64,000 nt of DNA from Ischnura elegans (taxonomy: Eukaryota; Arthropoda; Insecta; Odonata; Coenagrionidae): positions 98,008,566 to 98,072,565 of the forward strand of contig NC_060251.1 of NCBI RefSeq assembly GCF_921293095.1, in the 5' to 3' direction. Shown one piece after another: positions 22,450-35,203 of this stretch (its first letter is position 1; every line of letters starts with the position of its first letter). The notes beneath the pieces were generated by a model. It was not told where the DNA came from and ran no database searches. It saw nothing but the letters and a program-made list of their open reading frames with translations. The position numbers and the translations under genes are program-made.

Positions 22450-22600
22450 TCATGCGGATTGTTTGTATTTGCAATCATAATACCTAAGTTATTAACAACA
22501 AATGCAGATCCTATTATACCTAGTCCAAGTCAAGCTATCGTAGAGAAAAACTATCGCAACTAACTACGGTCCCTTGTTGTACGCGGAAAAAACGAAATCT
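22450..22600 (-). mobile_element. LINE end with SFFPRT motif
   Basis: The minus strand encodes SKISFFPRTTRD and a 3' trailer shared with 6690-6800. It is the final part of a LINE ORF2; the preceding coding region is not recognisable. Confidence 0.5.
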
Positions 22601-23063
22601 TAGATCTAAAATCAAATGAAAATTCCGATCCCAGACCAAGAGCATGATGCCACCGCAACATTACCCGTCGTGTAATTAATAAATTGGTGCAGATTATTGC
22701 CTTAACAGCTCCGCCGCCGACGAATCTCGATTTTACCCCCAAATATATCCGTCTGCCTTTTGTCCTTCCTCGCGATACAAGTCTTTCCCACCCCCTTCTC
22801 CGTTCCTCCCAACCCATGCTCCTCGCCGGTTTAAACCCGTTCCACAACGTTCGCCACGAGCGAAATTCGTCGTAGCGGTGGTTCCAGCCGACGGTGGAAT
22901 AAATCAGAGATTCGGCGATGTTCTCCGCTCTGGAACACAATCCTCCTTTCCTCCATGCTTGTCTCGGCACTCGAGGAAGAGTTAATGGTCGCTCCAAACC
23001 ACGTGGACTTCTTTTTCGGGCGAGGGCGCTGTGTACGACATGATGTCGATCCGAGAGTCGCAT
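22601..23063 (-). other. Unassigned 167-aa open frame on GC-richer sequence
   Basis: A minus frame from 23063 runs into the LINE end at 22560. It is rich in Arg, Gly and Ser and has no motif I know. The join to SFFPRTTRD suggests either a decayed LINE or a chance frame in GC-richer DNA. I do not claim a gene. Confidence 0.25.
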
Positions 23064-23064
23064 T

Positions 23065-24714
23065 GTTACTTTCAGCGCAATGACTTGTTCATTTGAAAAG
23101 CGAGAAAAAAAATGAATGGGGCTTCATGTAATACGATGTTGCAATACTGGCAGATTTAGGGAGGGGTTGGCCGCACCCCGATTTAATTTCTGGAAAGATC
23201 GTAATACTTAATTTGGCTCTCCAATGAGTTTATTTGAACAGCTTAAAAAAGCGATGATTAAAAGTAATAGGTGGATATCTAAAAGCCACTTGTCTACGTA
23301 TATCTAACGTCAAGAAGCACAATAGGTACGAGGTGTTGCATACCAACAAGGCGCCGAGGAAAGTAATGAAGCGGCTATTTCCGCCTCTGCCTAGCAATTG
23401 ATTAATTCCCACTTATTGTTTGCTTTTATTTGGTTTCCTTAGAAAACGGCTCTCTTTATCGTCAGTAATTCGCAACTTCAAGTCAAATGCCGCAAAACGA
23501 ACTCCTTTTTCTCCTATTTTTAAAAGAATATATCTTGAATTGAGTCATTTTCCGGTTAAATACAATCCTTATACTGTCATTCCCGATGTTTGAAGTACCG
23601 CTGCGCTTATCTGTCGATTGTAGTAAATTGATGGGTGGGAGATGACAAATTTTTCCCCAAAATTGAGCTTCCTTTTTATCCATTTGTATCACTTAGCGGT
23701 TAGTGGAGGCTAAAACCGCGTTCGAGGGAAGAATGTTAGGTAAGCGGGGAACGGGAAGAAATAAACAGCGGCGGATTGAGAGTGGGTAAGGATAGGGGCG
23801 CTCCATGTAATATCTGCAAAAATTGGAAAGATGGTAACCTGTAAAGTGGCTCTCCGTTGAAAGTTTTTATTTCACCGGCTTAATAAACAATGTTTAAAAA
23901 TAAGTTTTAAAATCCAAAAGCTACTTTTCAACGCATTATTTTTACAGACGAAATTTCGCTGCGAGGTATTGCGTACCACCAAACCACCTCATATTGTAAT
24001 GAGCCCCACTCAAACAACACAAAAAAACCGCCCCAGGAATGGAATATAACTTGTTGTGAATAGAAGATAAGACATTAATTAAAGGAAATGGGACTATGGG
24101 ATTATTAAAAAATAAATTAGAATTAGCAATAAAATTTCCTTTAAAAAGACGTATTATTCATTGTTATGGCATGCACTAAAGTCCAGATATAAATTTGAAA
24201 AATACAGCGGCACATCATTTTGACGCCGACAGTGGGTTGGTTATCTCCGGGCCCTCAGCTTTCAAACCGACGCGACGCACCGTTTGAATTCTGTTCACAG
24301 AATTGGGATCAAAGACCGAAAAAAAAAGACGGAAGGCGTTTTTTATAGCCAGGAAGGTGAGGGAAGGGGTAGCGGTTGTGATGTTGAATGGAGAAAAGGC
24401 TCAGGAATCCGTTCTTTGGAAACCCAGACCATGGGCAAAACCGGTACGATTGCAGGTTATGAGGTCTGCTGCCGGTCCTCATTATCAAACATCTTTAGAA
24501 CTCCGTAGCGACGGATGCTGAGAAGACTTACATATATTTTATGATTTCAAAGGTCTCACGAAATACAAATAAAAAATTCGCGCCAGACATTTCAACACTT
24601 ACCCGTTCATCAATAATTCTGTCAGTTATACCTCTTCCTTGCAAATTGGACGAGTGCTGCTATCTCGACCTATGATTTTGCCTTCTCTTTGGCTATCCTT
24701 CCATCATATGCCTT
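23065..24714. other. No gene recognised; one LINE scrap
   Basis: About 23700-23760 matches the EGRMLGKRGRG-coding part of the LINE at 19907-21145. Two overlapping plus frames at 24284-24521 show no motif. Otherwise nothing was seen. Confidence 0.4.
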
Positions 24715-24960
24715 CAGTGGCGCCGACTCCATGGGGCCTGAGCCCCCTCAAAAATTAGTGATGGGTGTGAGGAAAAAATGTGTCAGGCTTGTCGATTTTC
24801 CCCGGAGTGCCCAGATATCGAGATTCGAGTTATCAGGGTTCTAATGTTGATCATACGACTACTCTAAAATGCTTAAAAAACTTAAAACTCACTACTTATA
24901 AAATTTCCCGGTGCAAGATCCCCGGTTTGGGCCCCTCAATATTTTTTGTAAGTCGGCATC
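24715..24960 (+). mobile_element. hAT-type non-autonomous element (CAGTGGCGCCGACTCC family)
   Basis: Starts CAGTGGCGCCGACTCC and ends TTTTTTGTAAGTCGGCATC. Other copies are at 42456-42697, with a perfect 8-bp duplication, and reversed at 29635-29862. The right boundary here is approximate. Confidence 0.75.
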
Positions 24961-25476
24961 CATGCATGTCTAACTTTCCATTATGACAACCATTTCTTCA
25001 GTGCGAAACAAAATAGTCTCCTTTTAACCGGTCGAATGGTTCACATACGGCCGTCTTTTTTCGACTACGCTCACAGGAAAACTTCATTCTGAAACCAATT
25101 CGGTCTTCGCTAGGATTCCAAATCAAGTTCACATATTTTCTACGTAACCATTGAAATACTTGATAGATTATACATTTCCCATTCTTCAAGTAAAATTTCA
25201 TAATATTTTAATTTATTACACTAATTTCGTTATATTCCTCCTTTGTTTTTAATTTTCTTTCAAAAGAAGATCGATGTCCGATCGTATTTATCGATGAAAA
25301 ATATACATATCTATTCGATGCAACTTGGTTTTGTGTTTTCGAAGACAAATTTTTTTTTACGGAATAGCGCCAGAATTCTCTGAGGATGCATTTAGAATAT
25401 TTCTAATTCGATCAAGAGGGTAACACGGCACAAATATATATTTTCTATATCTTATAGTAATAGCGAATGCGGCCAT

Positions 25477-25757
25477 CAGGGGCGCAGCTAGGAATTAAGG
25501 CTGGGGGGGGGGGGGGGGGTTAGGTGCAACGAATACCGGGGTATTTGGGGGTATGGAATAACCACCAGGGTAAGCGGTAGGCGCGAGATAAATGGTTCAA
25601 AATGGTGAGTTATACTGATTTTTGGGGGATATTTTATTTATACTTACATTATTCTATTAGTAATATCAATCTAATTAAGTAAAATGGATTAAACTTAAAA
25701 ATTTCTCTAAGCTCTGGGGGGGTTTATCCCCCATAACCCCTCCTCGCTGCGCCATTG
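25477..25757 (+). mobile_element. hAT-type MITE (CAGGGGCGCAGC family)
   Basis: Starts CAGGGGCGCAGCTAGG and ends CGCTGCGCCATTG. Flanks GCGGCCAT (25469-25476) and GCGGCCAG (25758-25765) form the 8-bp duplication. Confidence 0.88.
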
Positions 25758-25842
25758 GCGGCCAGGGCCCTTAAGTTCAAAATTAAAGAAAAATCAGACT
25801 TCTGTATTGAATGTTTATGAAGACCAAGCCATAATTCTTACT

Positions 25843-26035
25843 AAGTATTCTACCGTTTAAGGTAGGTTTTCACGGAGAAGAATTGTGGCAACCTCGCCTT
25901 CCTCCTAGTTCTTCCCTCTTCAATTCACAATAACGCCTACTCTCTTACATTCTATCAACAATTCTATTCTCTTCTATCCTCTACCTCGTTTGCCTATGAC
26001 ATTCTACCCTCTAACACTATTTTCGACATCATTTA
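25843..26035 (-). mobile_element. LINE 3' fragment, degraded
   Basis: The minus strand matches the end of the LINE at 19907-21145, from the EGRM.GKR.RG codons to the sequence just after the stop. It has many substitutions, so it is older than that copy. Confidence 0.65.
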
Positions 26036-26492
26036 CCTACGTAAACTTTCCAGTAAACATTACTTTCATGATTGTAAGAACTAATATTGCAGCAAATCAA
26101 AGTGAATAGTTATATGGATTTACAATACCTGCGAAAAGACAGCAATTAACTATTGCGGGCAACCGGCACGCCAGCAAAGCCCTCCACGAAGCTAAGTTCT
26201 GGCAACGTGCCTGTTCTTGGAAACTGCAGTCCGGTCAAAACTTAATGGCCACTGAATGCGTAGACCTCCAAACAGTGGAGGGAAAGTGACTGTAGTGGGG
26301 GAACTTAGGAAGGAAGACGAAGTGCTCCGGAATGATTCGAATCAAGCATAAACCTTAAATGGATCTAACTCGCAAGCAAAAATGGAAATTTCGATCAACA
26401 CCTACGTGTGACGGTGCTTCTCCACAATAGGCTCGCCCAAGCTCAAATTTTAGGTCTGAACAGGGGCCACCAAGCCGCCATGCTATCAACAG

Positions 26493-27451
26493 CAGCTAGG
26501 AATAGGGTAGTTTCCTTCAACAAAGAAAACGAAAGTCATTGATTGTGATTCGTTACCCACCATTAGTGTGTTCATAATGTACAAATTATTTGGTTTTAGA
26601 AATCCTAGTTTAAACGAATGGCAATGGTCAATTATAACCTCATTTGAAAAAGGCCAGATTGGCGCCCATGCGATGCCACTCCACGTGACGTCACAGGGAC
26701 CTAGTTTCTATACGAGTAGATAGGAGTTTTACATCGTCTGAGGTTACCAATGCATGCATGAGGCACAAACTTCAGGGAAACATCTCTTAACAATCACCTA
26801 TTAAAACTGCCTAAGGTCGGTAAGTTTTCTTCGTTTGATAAGGTATTCATAATCCGTATCTAAGCCAAGCGCTACCAGCTAGCAGGGTACTCTGCTACCT
26901 GATAGCATCCTGCGTCGTAATAGCGTTCAAAGCCTCGCCCTAAGGTCACCTCACTTGCGGCAGAGGGAACCAGAATAACGTCATGCGGGGTTTTCCCAGC
27001 ATTCGTGCTTAGCCGTCGTGTTCTCGCGTGCTTGAAAATTTTCACTTTTCATTTAACCGCGAAAAATAGATATCGTCATTTAAAAATCTTAAAGTGTGAA
27101 ATATGTACTCCACGAGTAATAATCTTTCGATTTAGACAGTAAAAAAATAATAGGAAACCACCCTATTAAGGCTGGGGGAGGGGGGTTTAGGTGCAACTAA
27201 TAACGGTGTGTGTGGGGGGTATGGAATACCCACCGGGAGAAGCAGTAGGTGCGAGATTAATATAAGGCGGAATTTTAAGATTAACGATTCAAAATGGTGA
27301 GTTTTACGGCTATCTGATAGATATTTTATTAATCCTTGCACTATTCTATTAGTAATATCAATCCATTAAAGTAAAATGGATTAAACTTAAAAATTTCTCT
27401 GAGCTCTGGGGGTGTTTTAACCCCCAAAACCCCCTCCTCGCTGCGCCACTG
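26493..27451 (+). mobile_element. hAT-type MITE split by an AATAGGG MITE
   Basis: The left scrap CAGCTAGG (26493-26500) and the right part (27168-27451, ending CGCTGCGCCACTG) belong to one CAGGGGCGCAGC-family copy. ATCAACAG lies at 26485-26492 and 27452-27459, proving that both parts are one insertion. About eight bases of the left end are missing. Confidence 0.85.
26501..27167 (-). mobile_element. AATAGGG-family MITE inside a hAT MITE
   Basis: Full-length reversed copy with termini AATAGGGTAGTTTCCT and AGGAAACCACCCTATT. It sits in the GGAATTAAGG sequence of the host MITE. Comparison with empty hosts gives the target AATT and a 2-bp AT overlap. CRE TGACGTCA lies at 26686-26693. Confidence 0.9.
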
Positions 27452-27602
27452 ATCAACAGAATGTACTTTCCCCGATTTCGGCTTTGCTTCCATCACCCGC
27501 GCGTACTCGAGCTATTAGTGCTCAGCAATAACTTAAAATGACCCTCGAACTGTTATGGATAGCAACGGTCTCTCGATTAGTAAAATTAATGGCATCTCTT
27601 GC

Positions 27603-27847
27603 CAGGCGCAAATCCAGGATTTTTTTCTGGGTGCACAAGGGTCTGATAAAAAATCGGTTTTCAAATACTTGAGATTAAAAACAAGATAAAACAATTACTG
27701 TACGAAATAACTTATTTTCAATATGAAAGTTATTAATAATATATTTAATGCTTGAGGGTCCGTAATGAACAAAACAACACGGATATAATGATAACCATGT
27801 TTAAAATCTTTTGTGATTTTTAAGCGTCTGGTGCACGTGCTGGTATG
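27603..27847 (+). mobile_element. hAT-type MITE (GGATTT family), 3' truncated
   Basis: Starts CAGGCGCAAATCCAGGATTT and resembles 16571-16838 and 52351-52508, but the right end stops after GTGCACGTGC. It interrupts the repeat that spans about 27530-28330. Confidence 0.65.
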
Positions 27848-28021
27848 TCGCTTTCTAGGATGACTCATTGCAAGTTTATATTTTTCCATAGTTCTAACAG
27901 TGTATGAATTCACTAACGGCATTAATAATCATTGGCATATTTTTTCCCTTGCATGAATGTGCAGGTATTTCTGTTATTATGCGTGACCGTTTCATGATTG
28001 TGAGGTGTGAATGCTCTTTCA

Positions 28022-28255
28022 CAGTGCAATAGCTAGGAATATGCTTTAGGGGGGGGGATGGAGGGGTCTGAGGGGAGACTCCCCAGGCAACGGGAAAAGT
28101 TTTTGAAAACTGACATGCCTGGAAATACATTTTACACCATTTTGGCACTTAAAATTTGGGTTTCACTCGTAATCCTGAACACATCAGTGCACTATAAAAT
28201 TTTTAAATAATGAAGCTTTGGGGGGGGGTTCTATCCCCTCATAGTCATGCCACTG
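28022..28255 (+). mobile_element. hAT-type MITE (CTAGGAATATGC family)
   Basis: Starts CAGTGCAATAGCTAGG and ends CATAGTCATGCCACTG. It matches the outer element at 17673-18223. Flanks CTCTTTCA and ATCTTGCA match at six of eight bases. Confidence 0.75.
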
Positions 28256-28398
28256 ATCTTGCATGCTGGTGATTGGTCACTCCACCAGTAAAGGACCATA
28301 GAGGTGGCTCTCAGGGTACTATTTAGATGATCTATAACAGTAAGGGGGAATTTACTGTCAGGTTAGGAAGACTGGTCAAATGTTTTTCAATCAAAATA

Positions 28399-28569
28399 CC
28401 GTACATGTCTGAATATAGTCCCCCCTTTATTTCTAAAAATGCCCATAATAAAAGTTAAGGGGGGGACTATATTCAAACCCATTTTAAAAATTTTTTCCCG
28501 AAACTCAAGCCTCAAAATTAGGGGGAGGGGGACTATATTCAGACGGGGAATATATTCGGAGGAATACGG
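28399..28569 (+). mobile_element. Short Tc1/mariner- or pogo-like MITE (GACTATATTC family)
   Basis: Starts CCGTACATGTCTGAATATAG after a TA and ends with GACTATATTCGGAGGAATAC-type sequence; the 3' TA is lost. A second copy at 56464-56634 keeps TA on both sides. The internal GGGGGACTATATTC word is repeated. Confidence 0.75.
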
Positions 28570-28652
28570 ATTGTATTTTATCCTTATAGCACCTCTCCCT
28601 CATAAGCATCGGTCAACTAATTTTTTAATGAGAGCACCCAAAGAAATTTTAT

Positions 28653-29319
28653 AATGGGGTGGTTTCCTATTATTTTTTTATTGCCTAAATCGAAAGATTA
28701 TTACTCCTGGAGTACGCATTTCACGCTCTTAGATTTTCGAATGACGATATCTATTTTTGCGATTAAACGAAAAGTGAAAATTTTCAAGCGCGCGAAAACG
28801 CGACAGCTAAGTAGGAATGATGGGAAAATACCGTGTGATGTATTTCAGGGTTCCCGCTGCCACCCTGTGATATGACCTTGAGGCGAGGCTTGAGCGCTAA
28901 TACGACGCAGGCTGCTAGAAGGTAGCTAAGTACCCTGCTAGCATGTAGCGCTTGGCTTAGATACGGATTATTACTACCTTATCAAACGAAGGAAACTTTC
29001 TGACCTTAGACAATTTTAATAAGTGATTATTGAGAGATGTTTCCCTGAGCTCTGTGCCTCATGCATGCATTGGTAATCTCAGATGATGTAAAACTTCTAT
29101 CTCCTCGTATAGAAACTAGGTCCCTGTGACGTCACGTGGAGTGGAATCGCAAGGGCGCCAATCTGGCCTTTTTCAAATGAGGTTAAAATTGACCATTGCC
29201 ATTCGTTTAAACTGGGATTTCTAAAACCGAATAATTAGTATATTATGAAAATCCTAATGGTGGGTAAGTAATAGCAATCAATGCATTTCGTTTTCTTTGA
29301 TGAAGGAAACTACCCTATT
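28653..29319 (+). mobile_element. AATAGGG-family MITE, full length
   Basis: Termini AATGGGGTGGTTTCCT and AGGAAACTACCCTATT, with CRE TGACGTCA at 29127-29134. Length and body match the other full copies. Confidence 0.9.
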
Positions 29320-29634
29320 ATAGAAGAATATAAGAATAATAATATGTATATGTACATATATGGTGGAGATTAAAGGCATATCCTAAGAATACCCTCACTG
29401 ACTAATTCATGGTTTTTTATAAATATTGCAGAAAACGTCGATGGAGCTTGAACTCATGCACGGATAATCCACGACACGGATAAACCGCAGCCGGGTAATC
29501 GGGAGTCTGCTGTAATTCAAAAGGCAGTCACTTCTAGCCATTCAACGGAGAGCATAAGGTTGGATGAAACACGTTTACATTGCTCTAGCAAAACTTGATA
29601 TCTTCATTTAAAGCTGATGAACTATGGCCTGTGT

Positions 29635-29862
29635 CAGAGATGCCGACTCACAAAAAATATTGGGGGGGCCCAAACCGGGGATCTTGCCATGGAAAATTTT
29701 TTAAGCAGTGAGTTTTAAGTTTTTAAGCATTTAAGAAGAGTCATATGATCAACATTAGAACCCTGATAACTCAAATCTCGATATCTGGACACTCCGCGGA
29801 AAATCGACAAGCCTGACACATTTGTTCCTAACACCCATAACGAATTTTTGAGGGGGCTCGGG
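29635..29862 (-). mobile_element. hAT-type non-autonomous element (CAGTGGCGCCGACTCC family), truncated
   Basis: The left terminus reads CAGAGATGCCGACTC and the body is the reverse complement of 42456-42697. It stops at the GGGGGCTCGGGC region, before the other terminus. Confidence 0.7.
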
Positions 29863-29869
29863 CGAGGGA

Positions 29870-30655
29870 GTGATATCTGTAATGTAATTACTACCCTGCA
29901 GCTCTGAGCTTTCTCTTGGGAAGATTCTCACTATGTGCCTGTCGTATTTAGCCCTAAAATTTTTGATGGATGTAATTCTGTTGCATAACCCCTGCAAGAG
30001 CTTTTGAACAAAATGGTTGATGAGTAGGACGAGCATTGCAGTGCATTGGTGCATGAGAAGACAGAATCAGAACTCTTTCCATTCCCTCTAATGAGACACC
30101 ACATTCACTTAGGCACTAATTTAAAATTTTGGATCCTGATTCGATTTCTGCAGAGAATTTTGATCTGATTGCATTATCTGGTGAATAGCATTAGGTACAT
30201 GTCCCTACATTTAATATGAAGCATCCGTTCCGACCATTCCTAATCTGTATAGCTAATATTTGTAGTTTCATCTATTGAGTCTATAAGTCATATAAAAGGA
30301 AATCATTAGGCATGAGATTGTATCTCAATCACAAGCAATTGCTATGTACCTCTCCTTCTCACATCCTGTATTCTTCGAGGAATGCTAACTTGTACATCAA
30401 CACTATTTCACATGCACAAAGCACTCTTAGCAATTTGGACTCCCGTGAATTCTTTAACTAATTTATGCAAAGGTTTGGAGTTTGATGGCAGTCTATAAAA
30501 ATAATGAAAAAAAAATTCCAAAGGTCCAACATGAGATGAGATCCTCCAGCCTAATAGTTAGAAAAAACTTACTTTTAAGTTTACCCTCGTAGATAATTCT
30601 GAAGTTATTTTTCATCTTCCAAGAAAGCTTAAATACTTTAGATGTGTGCTTTAAT
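29870..30655. other. No gene recognised
   Basis: AT-rich; the 99-aa minus frame 29755-30054 largely overlaps the hAT-like element. Nothing further was seen. Confidence 0.4.
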
Positions 30656-30659
30656 TAAA

Positions 30660-31245
30660 ACATGGGTGGTGGAGTGTTCATCATACCCAAGCGAGGAAGC
30701 AGCAGTCTAAACAATGGTGCTACCTGACATCTACAAAACGGAAAAGGTCAAATGAACTCTGTCTGCCAAGAATGTCATGGCAACAGCGTTTGGGACCAAA
30801 AGGGAGTATTGTTGATGGATTTCATGCCCCAGGGACCATTACTAATCACTAGCAATATGAAAAAAAATACTGCTAAACATTGCAAAAGCTTTGATGCGCC
30901 ATCAAGAAAAAACATCGAGGGGTACTGATGAAGGGGTCTCATTTCATTTCAACAACGCATGCCTGCATACCGCTACTTAGACACAGGAACTGATCTCGAA
31001 GTATGGGTGGAATGTGATTGGTTACCCTCCGTACAGCCTCAATGTCACTACCAGAGATTTTCACGTTTCTCGCCCAGAAAAAACACCTAGGAGGCACGAA
31101 GTTCGCAACGGAGGACGAGGTACAAGGGGAGGTCAACAACTATCTTCGCTACACAGACGGAAGCTGGTATGACGATGGGATTCAAAACTTCATCATGCAG
31201 ATGATGAAAGGCATCAAGCACCAGGCTGACTACATAGAAAAATAG
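30660..31245 (+). pseudogene. Mariner-like transposase pseudogene
   Basis: This is the C-terminal half of a mariner transposase, a DDD-type cut-and-paste enzyme. Pieces in different frames read HHTQARKQQSKQW, SAKNVMATAFGTK, GSIVDGFHAPGTIT, AIKKKHRGVLMKG and finally KKHLGGTKFATEDEVQ, SWYDDGIQNFIMQM and HQADYIEK before a stop. Frameshifts and stops separate them, so it is inactive. No inverted termini were located. Confidence 0.75.
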
Positions 31246-31249
31246 CTGA

Positions 31250-34200
31250 AGCCATGACCTTTCCAACTATGGTTCAAAAATGCAAATAGATATCATTTTG
31301 CCTTCACAAAAAGTCAGCTGATGTGGAGATTTCTGTACCACTTATGTGACAGTATTGAGAATCCATGGTCCATATTTGTTGAAGTCAACTTCATTATGAG
31401 AGGTTTAAAGGGGAAGAGAAAAAATTCCACATGATAATAATTAAAAATTATGACAAATATATTGACAACTTCAGTCTTTAACAATTACAATAAAAGAACA
31501 ATATTCAGAAACAACTAACAATTAAAATAGCACAGTTTTTCACACAGTTTTTCCAACGGAGTGGGGTTTCTCCAGGCCTGGATATTTACTTTGGCCAACA
31601 AATGATAATCTTAACCGACAAATGAGATGAGCAATATCTGAAGTTCATATTCATAATTTTTTCTCAAGCTGATCTCAAGACTTGTACAGAAACCCATTTA
31701 GGTCTGAATACATTTGTATGGCTATTATGGCAAGTATTTGAAGGTGAGTGTTTTGGTAGATTAATTACTTTCTTACACCATGCATCATGACCCACCATCC
31801 TCATCCATCTTGACTAATGCTGCTTCAAAAAAAAAAACAATTTCTTTTAATATACTTTCACTCAAAAGAGCAATCAACTATCTGCTACTCTTTGCACTTG
31901 TGCACAGACTGCGTACAAAGTTACTTGTTCTATGCAGTGCTATGGAAAACATTCGTCGTGAAACAGTAACAAAATAGGGTTTATTTCTCTGACAGTGGCT
32001 TAGTAATCACGACTTCCGTCTCTTGTGCCACAGTGTGGACTCGAAACGTCAACAACTTGCTCGGTAAACCCAGTTTGAGATTCGCCTTGGAAGAAGACAG
32101 CTCGTTGGTATAACTGACGGCATACATGACTGGCAATGGGGAGATCCGGTCTCAAATCCTGGCTAAGCCAAATGATTTTTTTCGTAATGATTTGAAAGTA
32201 ACTTTATATTTACCACGGGTGAAATCACCCTTGGTGCATATAAAGTTACTTTTTTCATGAAGTGCTTCACTACACTACTATTGGTATTTTAATGCTCATT
32301 TTTTCAACATGCTATGACCGTGTGATGCCTCTTCTGTTGGAAACACTACACAGGCCAAATGTATCATACAACCACAGTCTTCAATTTTGAAGTGAACTCG
32401 AAACCAAGTTCACTTGACAGTTGGTGCTTTCTAAAATGGCTTAAATGCCCTGCCAACACACCAAAAACCACAACAAAATTATCTGCAAAATATTTTATAT
32501 GCGACCAATGCTTACATCTGTGAAATAAGAAATGGTCAATAACCAACCGCATGCTCTTCTTAAAAGAAACTAAATCATCTTGTGATTGATCACAGTTTAC
32601 CATTGAAGAGAAAATATTTGCTGAGATGGAACTAAAATTGCTTCAATACAGTATTCAGTTATTATTAGACGCAAATTAAGTCTTGAGTCAAACATGAGCT
32701 GAAAACTGTGAATATGAGCCCTTTATAGAACATTCTTTCATTCCTGTAGGAACACCAAAGCTGGTTTTACTAATAGCGGCTTACGTCACTCTAATGGTGG
32801 CGTGAGATTCCCTATCTCACTCCATCCATCCCTATCCTTTCCCTGGAGGCATCATCGGGCTCTCATCGCATTGGTACATCCTTCCCTTTTTCTTTTCCGT
32901 CTTGAGACACACGGGCATAAAGGTGCCAGCCCTCGGGAGTGTAACCTTTGAGGGCCCGCCCTACGTACCCAATTCCAATGTGAATATGAACCCATTCACA
33001 GCGAGAAAGCACTCGCATCATCCCGACAACAGCTTAAGAATTGTCAACCACACACGATCTTGATGTAGACACACATTGCAAGCCATTATCTTTTTATAGA
33101 ATATTGTTTTTTGCTACTGCTTCCCGAAGGAATAATTTAGAGTTCATGCTAACTCTCCATTTTCAATTTCCCTGACTATTCCCTGATTTCCAGTCAAAAA
33201 AATGTAATTTCTCCTGACATTATATCAATGGAAAAGTACAAAAGTAATTAAGATGTATAACATAGATTTTATGGAAAAATATGCAAGGCATACTGTGAAA
33301 TCAAGTCCAGCATGTAACATCAAGTCAAAGCCAACCCATATCGCCCAGCCAGGTTAGCAACTGAACGTCCGCTTTGCCACTGGGATGCAGCTATGGTTAC
33401 CATGTTCAGCCACGATTTTCATAATTTTTCCGTGCCAATTGATTTTTTTTCCCTGACTATAATCTAATATCTTCCACATTTCCTTGACTTCCAGTCACTA
33501 TTTTCATTTCCATGACAATTCCCTGACCTGCATGAACCCTGTTACCACTGATTGTAGGTAGTTCATAAAGAAGTTGTAATAGGTGGCCAATGGTATGTTG
33601 CAACTAGAGCCCTGAAAAACGACATCACTCAATGACGAAATGCATAGTATAGTCACACTTGCCCCACCATCGGAGATATCATACCTCACTTTTCACAGCT
33701 CCTTAGAATGCTCCTACCACCTAAGGTTACAGCAAGGCAAATTTGTAAGCAAATGCACAAGCGGCTGCAGAGTCATAAAAACATGTCAGTTGACCATGGA
33801 CTCGAGCAAGTGAACAGTTGAGTAAAGCCATACTCTCTTAATTCCTGGCTTGAGTGATTTGATTCCTCTGCCAGCCAAGTAAAAGTTAGTGAGTTTGGGC
33901 GGTGGTTTGCAAGGCTCTAGTTGCCATGCTATTGAAAATCCCTATCATAGCTCTCAATCAATATTCCATTGACATAAAGATTACCAAGGGTTGCATCAGG
34001 GAGATGCGAATGCTCAAAGCCCATACTTAATGTGGGAGCAGATCTCTAAATTGAATATTATATGACATTGCTCAAACTCTCACAAAAGTATTACAAGAAT
34101 TCTTTCACATCATTTTGAGTATGAATCAGGCTAAAAATTTACAGAAGCAAGCACCTAATAGTCTATTTTTTTTAGTAATTTGGAGTTCTAGGAAATCAAT

Positions 34201-35200
34201 ATTCACACATAGATATTCATGACATGAAAACAATACCAAACAACCAATTTTCAACCCCAAGCTTCAAAATAAATTCAAGGACACACATACCCACAATTAT
34301 AAAGGAATTTGCTCCAGAACAACAATTTAATTGAGGATGCCTCGCAACTAAGTTATGATAATACTTTTCAAGAATTCGACTTCACATTTAACACCAAGAC
34401 TGCTTCATTTACCGATGAGTCACTTGGATCAGTGTAAAAATGACATATACAAGTACCTCTGGTCATTTCCGTTGGCTCTGATTTGAAGTTCATGATATAA
34501 TAGCACAATTCTTCATTTCCAGAAGATTGAATCTCATCTGGTCTACTGACAAACATAACTGCCCAAACACACAACAGTACATCCACAAGATGGTATTGCA
34601 TACAGGAATGGTAACAGTGAAATATGTAGTCATAAATGTATCCCAGACATCAAGTATGTTTTCAGGCAGATATACTATCTTGGGCCTAGGGAGGAAGAAA
34701 TGAAAATATTAAATAACTTCTGAACACTTGTAAACACTACAAGCATGAATGACCAAAATATTTGCTAATGCAATCATGGATTGAATGGTAAGTAGGGATT
34801 AAGTACATCTTTATCCTTCAAGACCATCGTCATCAAATAATTGAGTGAATGCTGAAATCACTCAATTAATGAGACTAACAATAAACAATGACATACTAAT
34901 TATTATCACAAATGAAGACGAACGGAAAAAAGAACTTTATACAACAAATGATCTCCTCACTTATTAGATTCAACAATTTATAGCCTGTGGAAAATTAATA
35001 CATTTACAAGCATTGTATAACTTCTCCACAACAACTGTGTTGATCTGACTCGCTGATGATTTCTAGCAATAGTTTTACAGTTTAATTTCATGTAAATGTA
35101 TATTATATCACACAGTTCAATACATAAAGGTATGGCAAAAAGAAAACCTGCTTTTTTTTAATGAACTAAATAACAAATTATTGACAATTTGGGTATGCCA
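31250..35200. other. Repeat-poor stretch with no gene recognised
   Basis: Contains a tRNA-like fragment near 32085-32175 (B-box-like GGTCTCAAATCC, then a T-run), a partial copy of the 8272-8584 insertion at 32790-32985, and a CCCTGACT-rich segment at 33170-33540. Short frames on both strands have no motif. It could be intergenic DNA or a long intron. Confidence 0.4.
32790..32985 (+). repeat. Second copy of the 8272-8584 insertion family, partial
   Basis: Shares CCTTTCCCTGGAGGC, TCGGGCTC, the CTTTC/CCTTCC-rich middle and GGAGTGTA with 8400-8560. No flanking duplication was found. Confidence 0.6.
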
Positions 35201-35203
35201 GAG

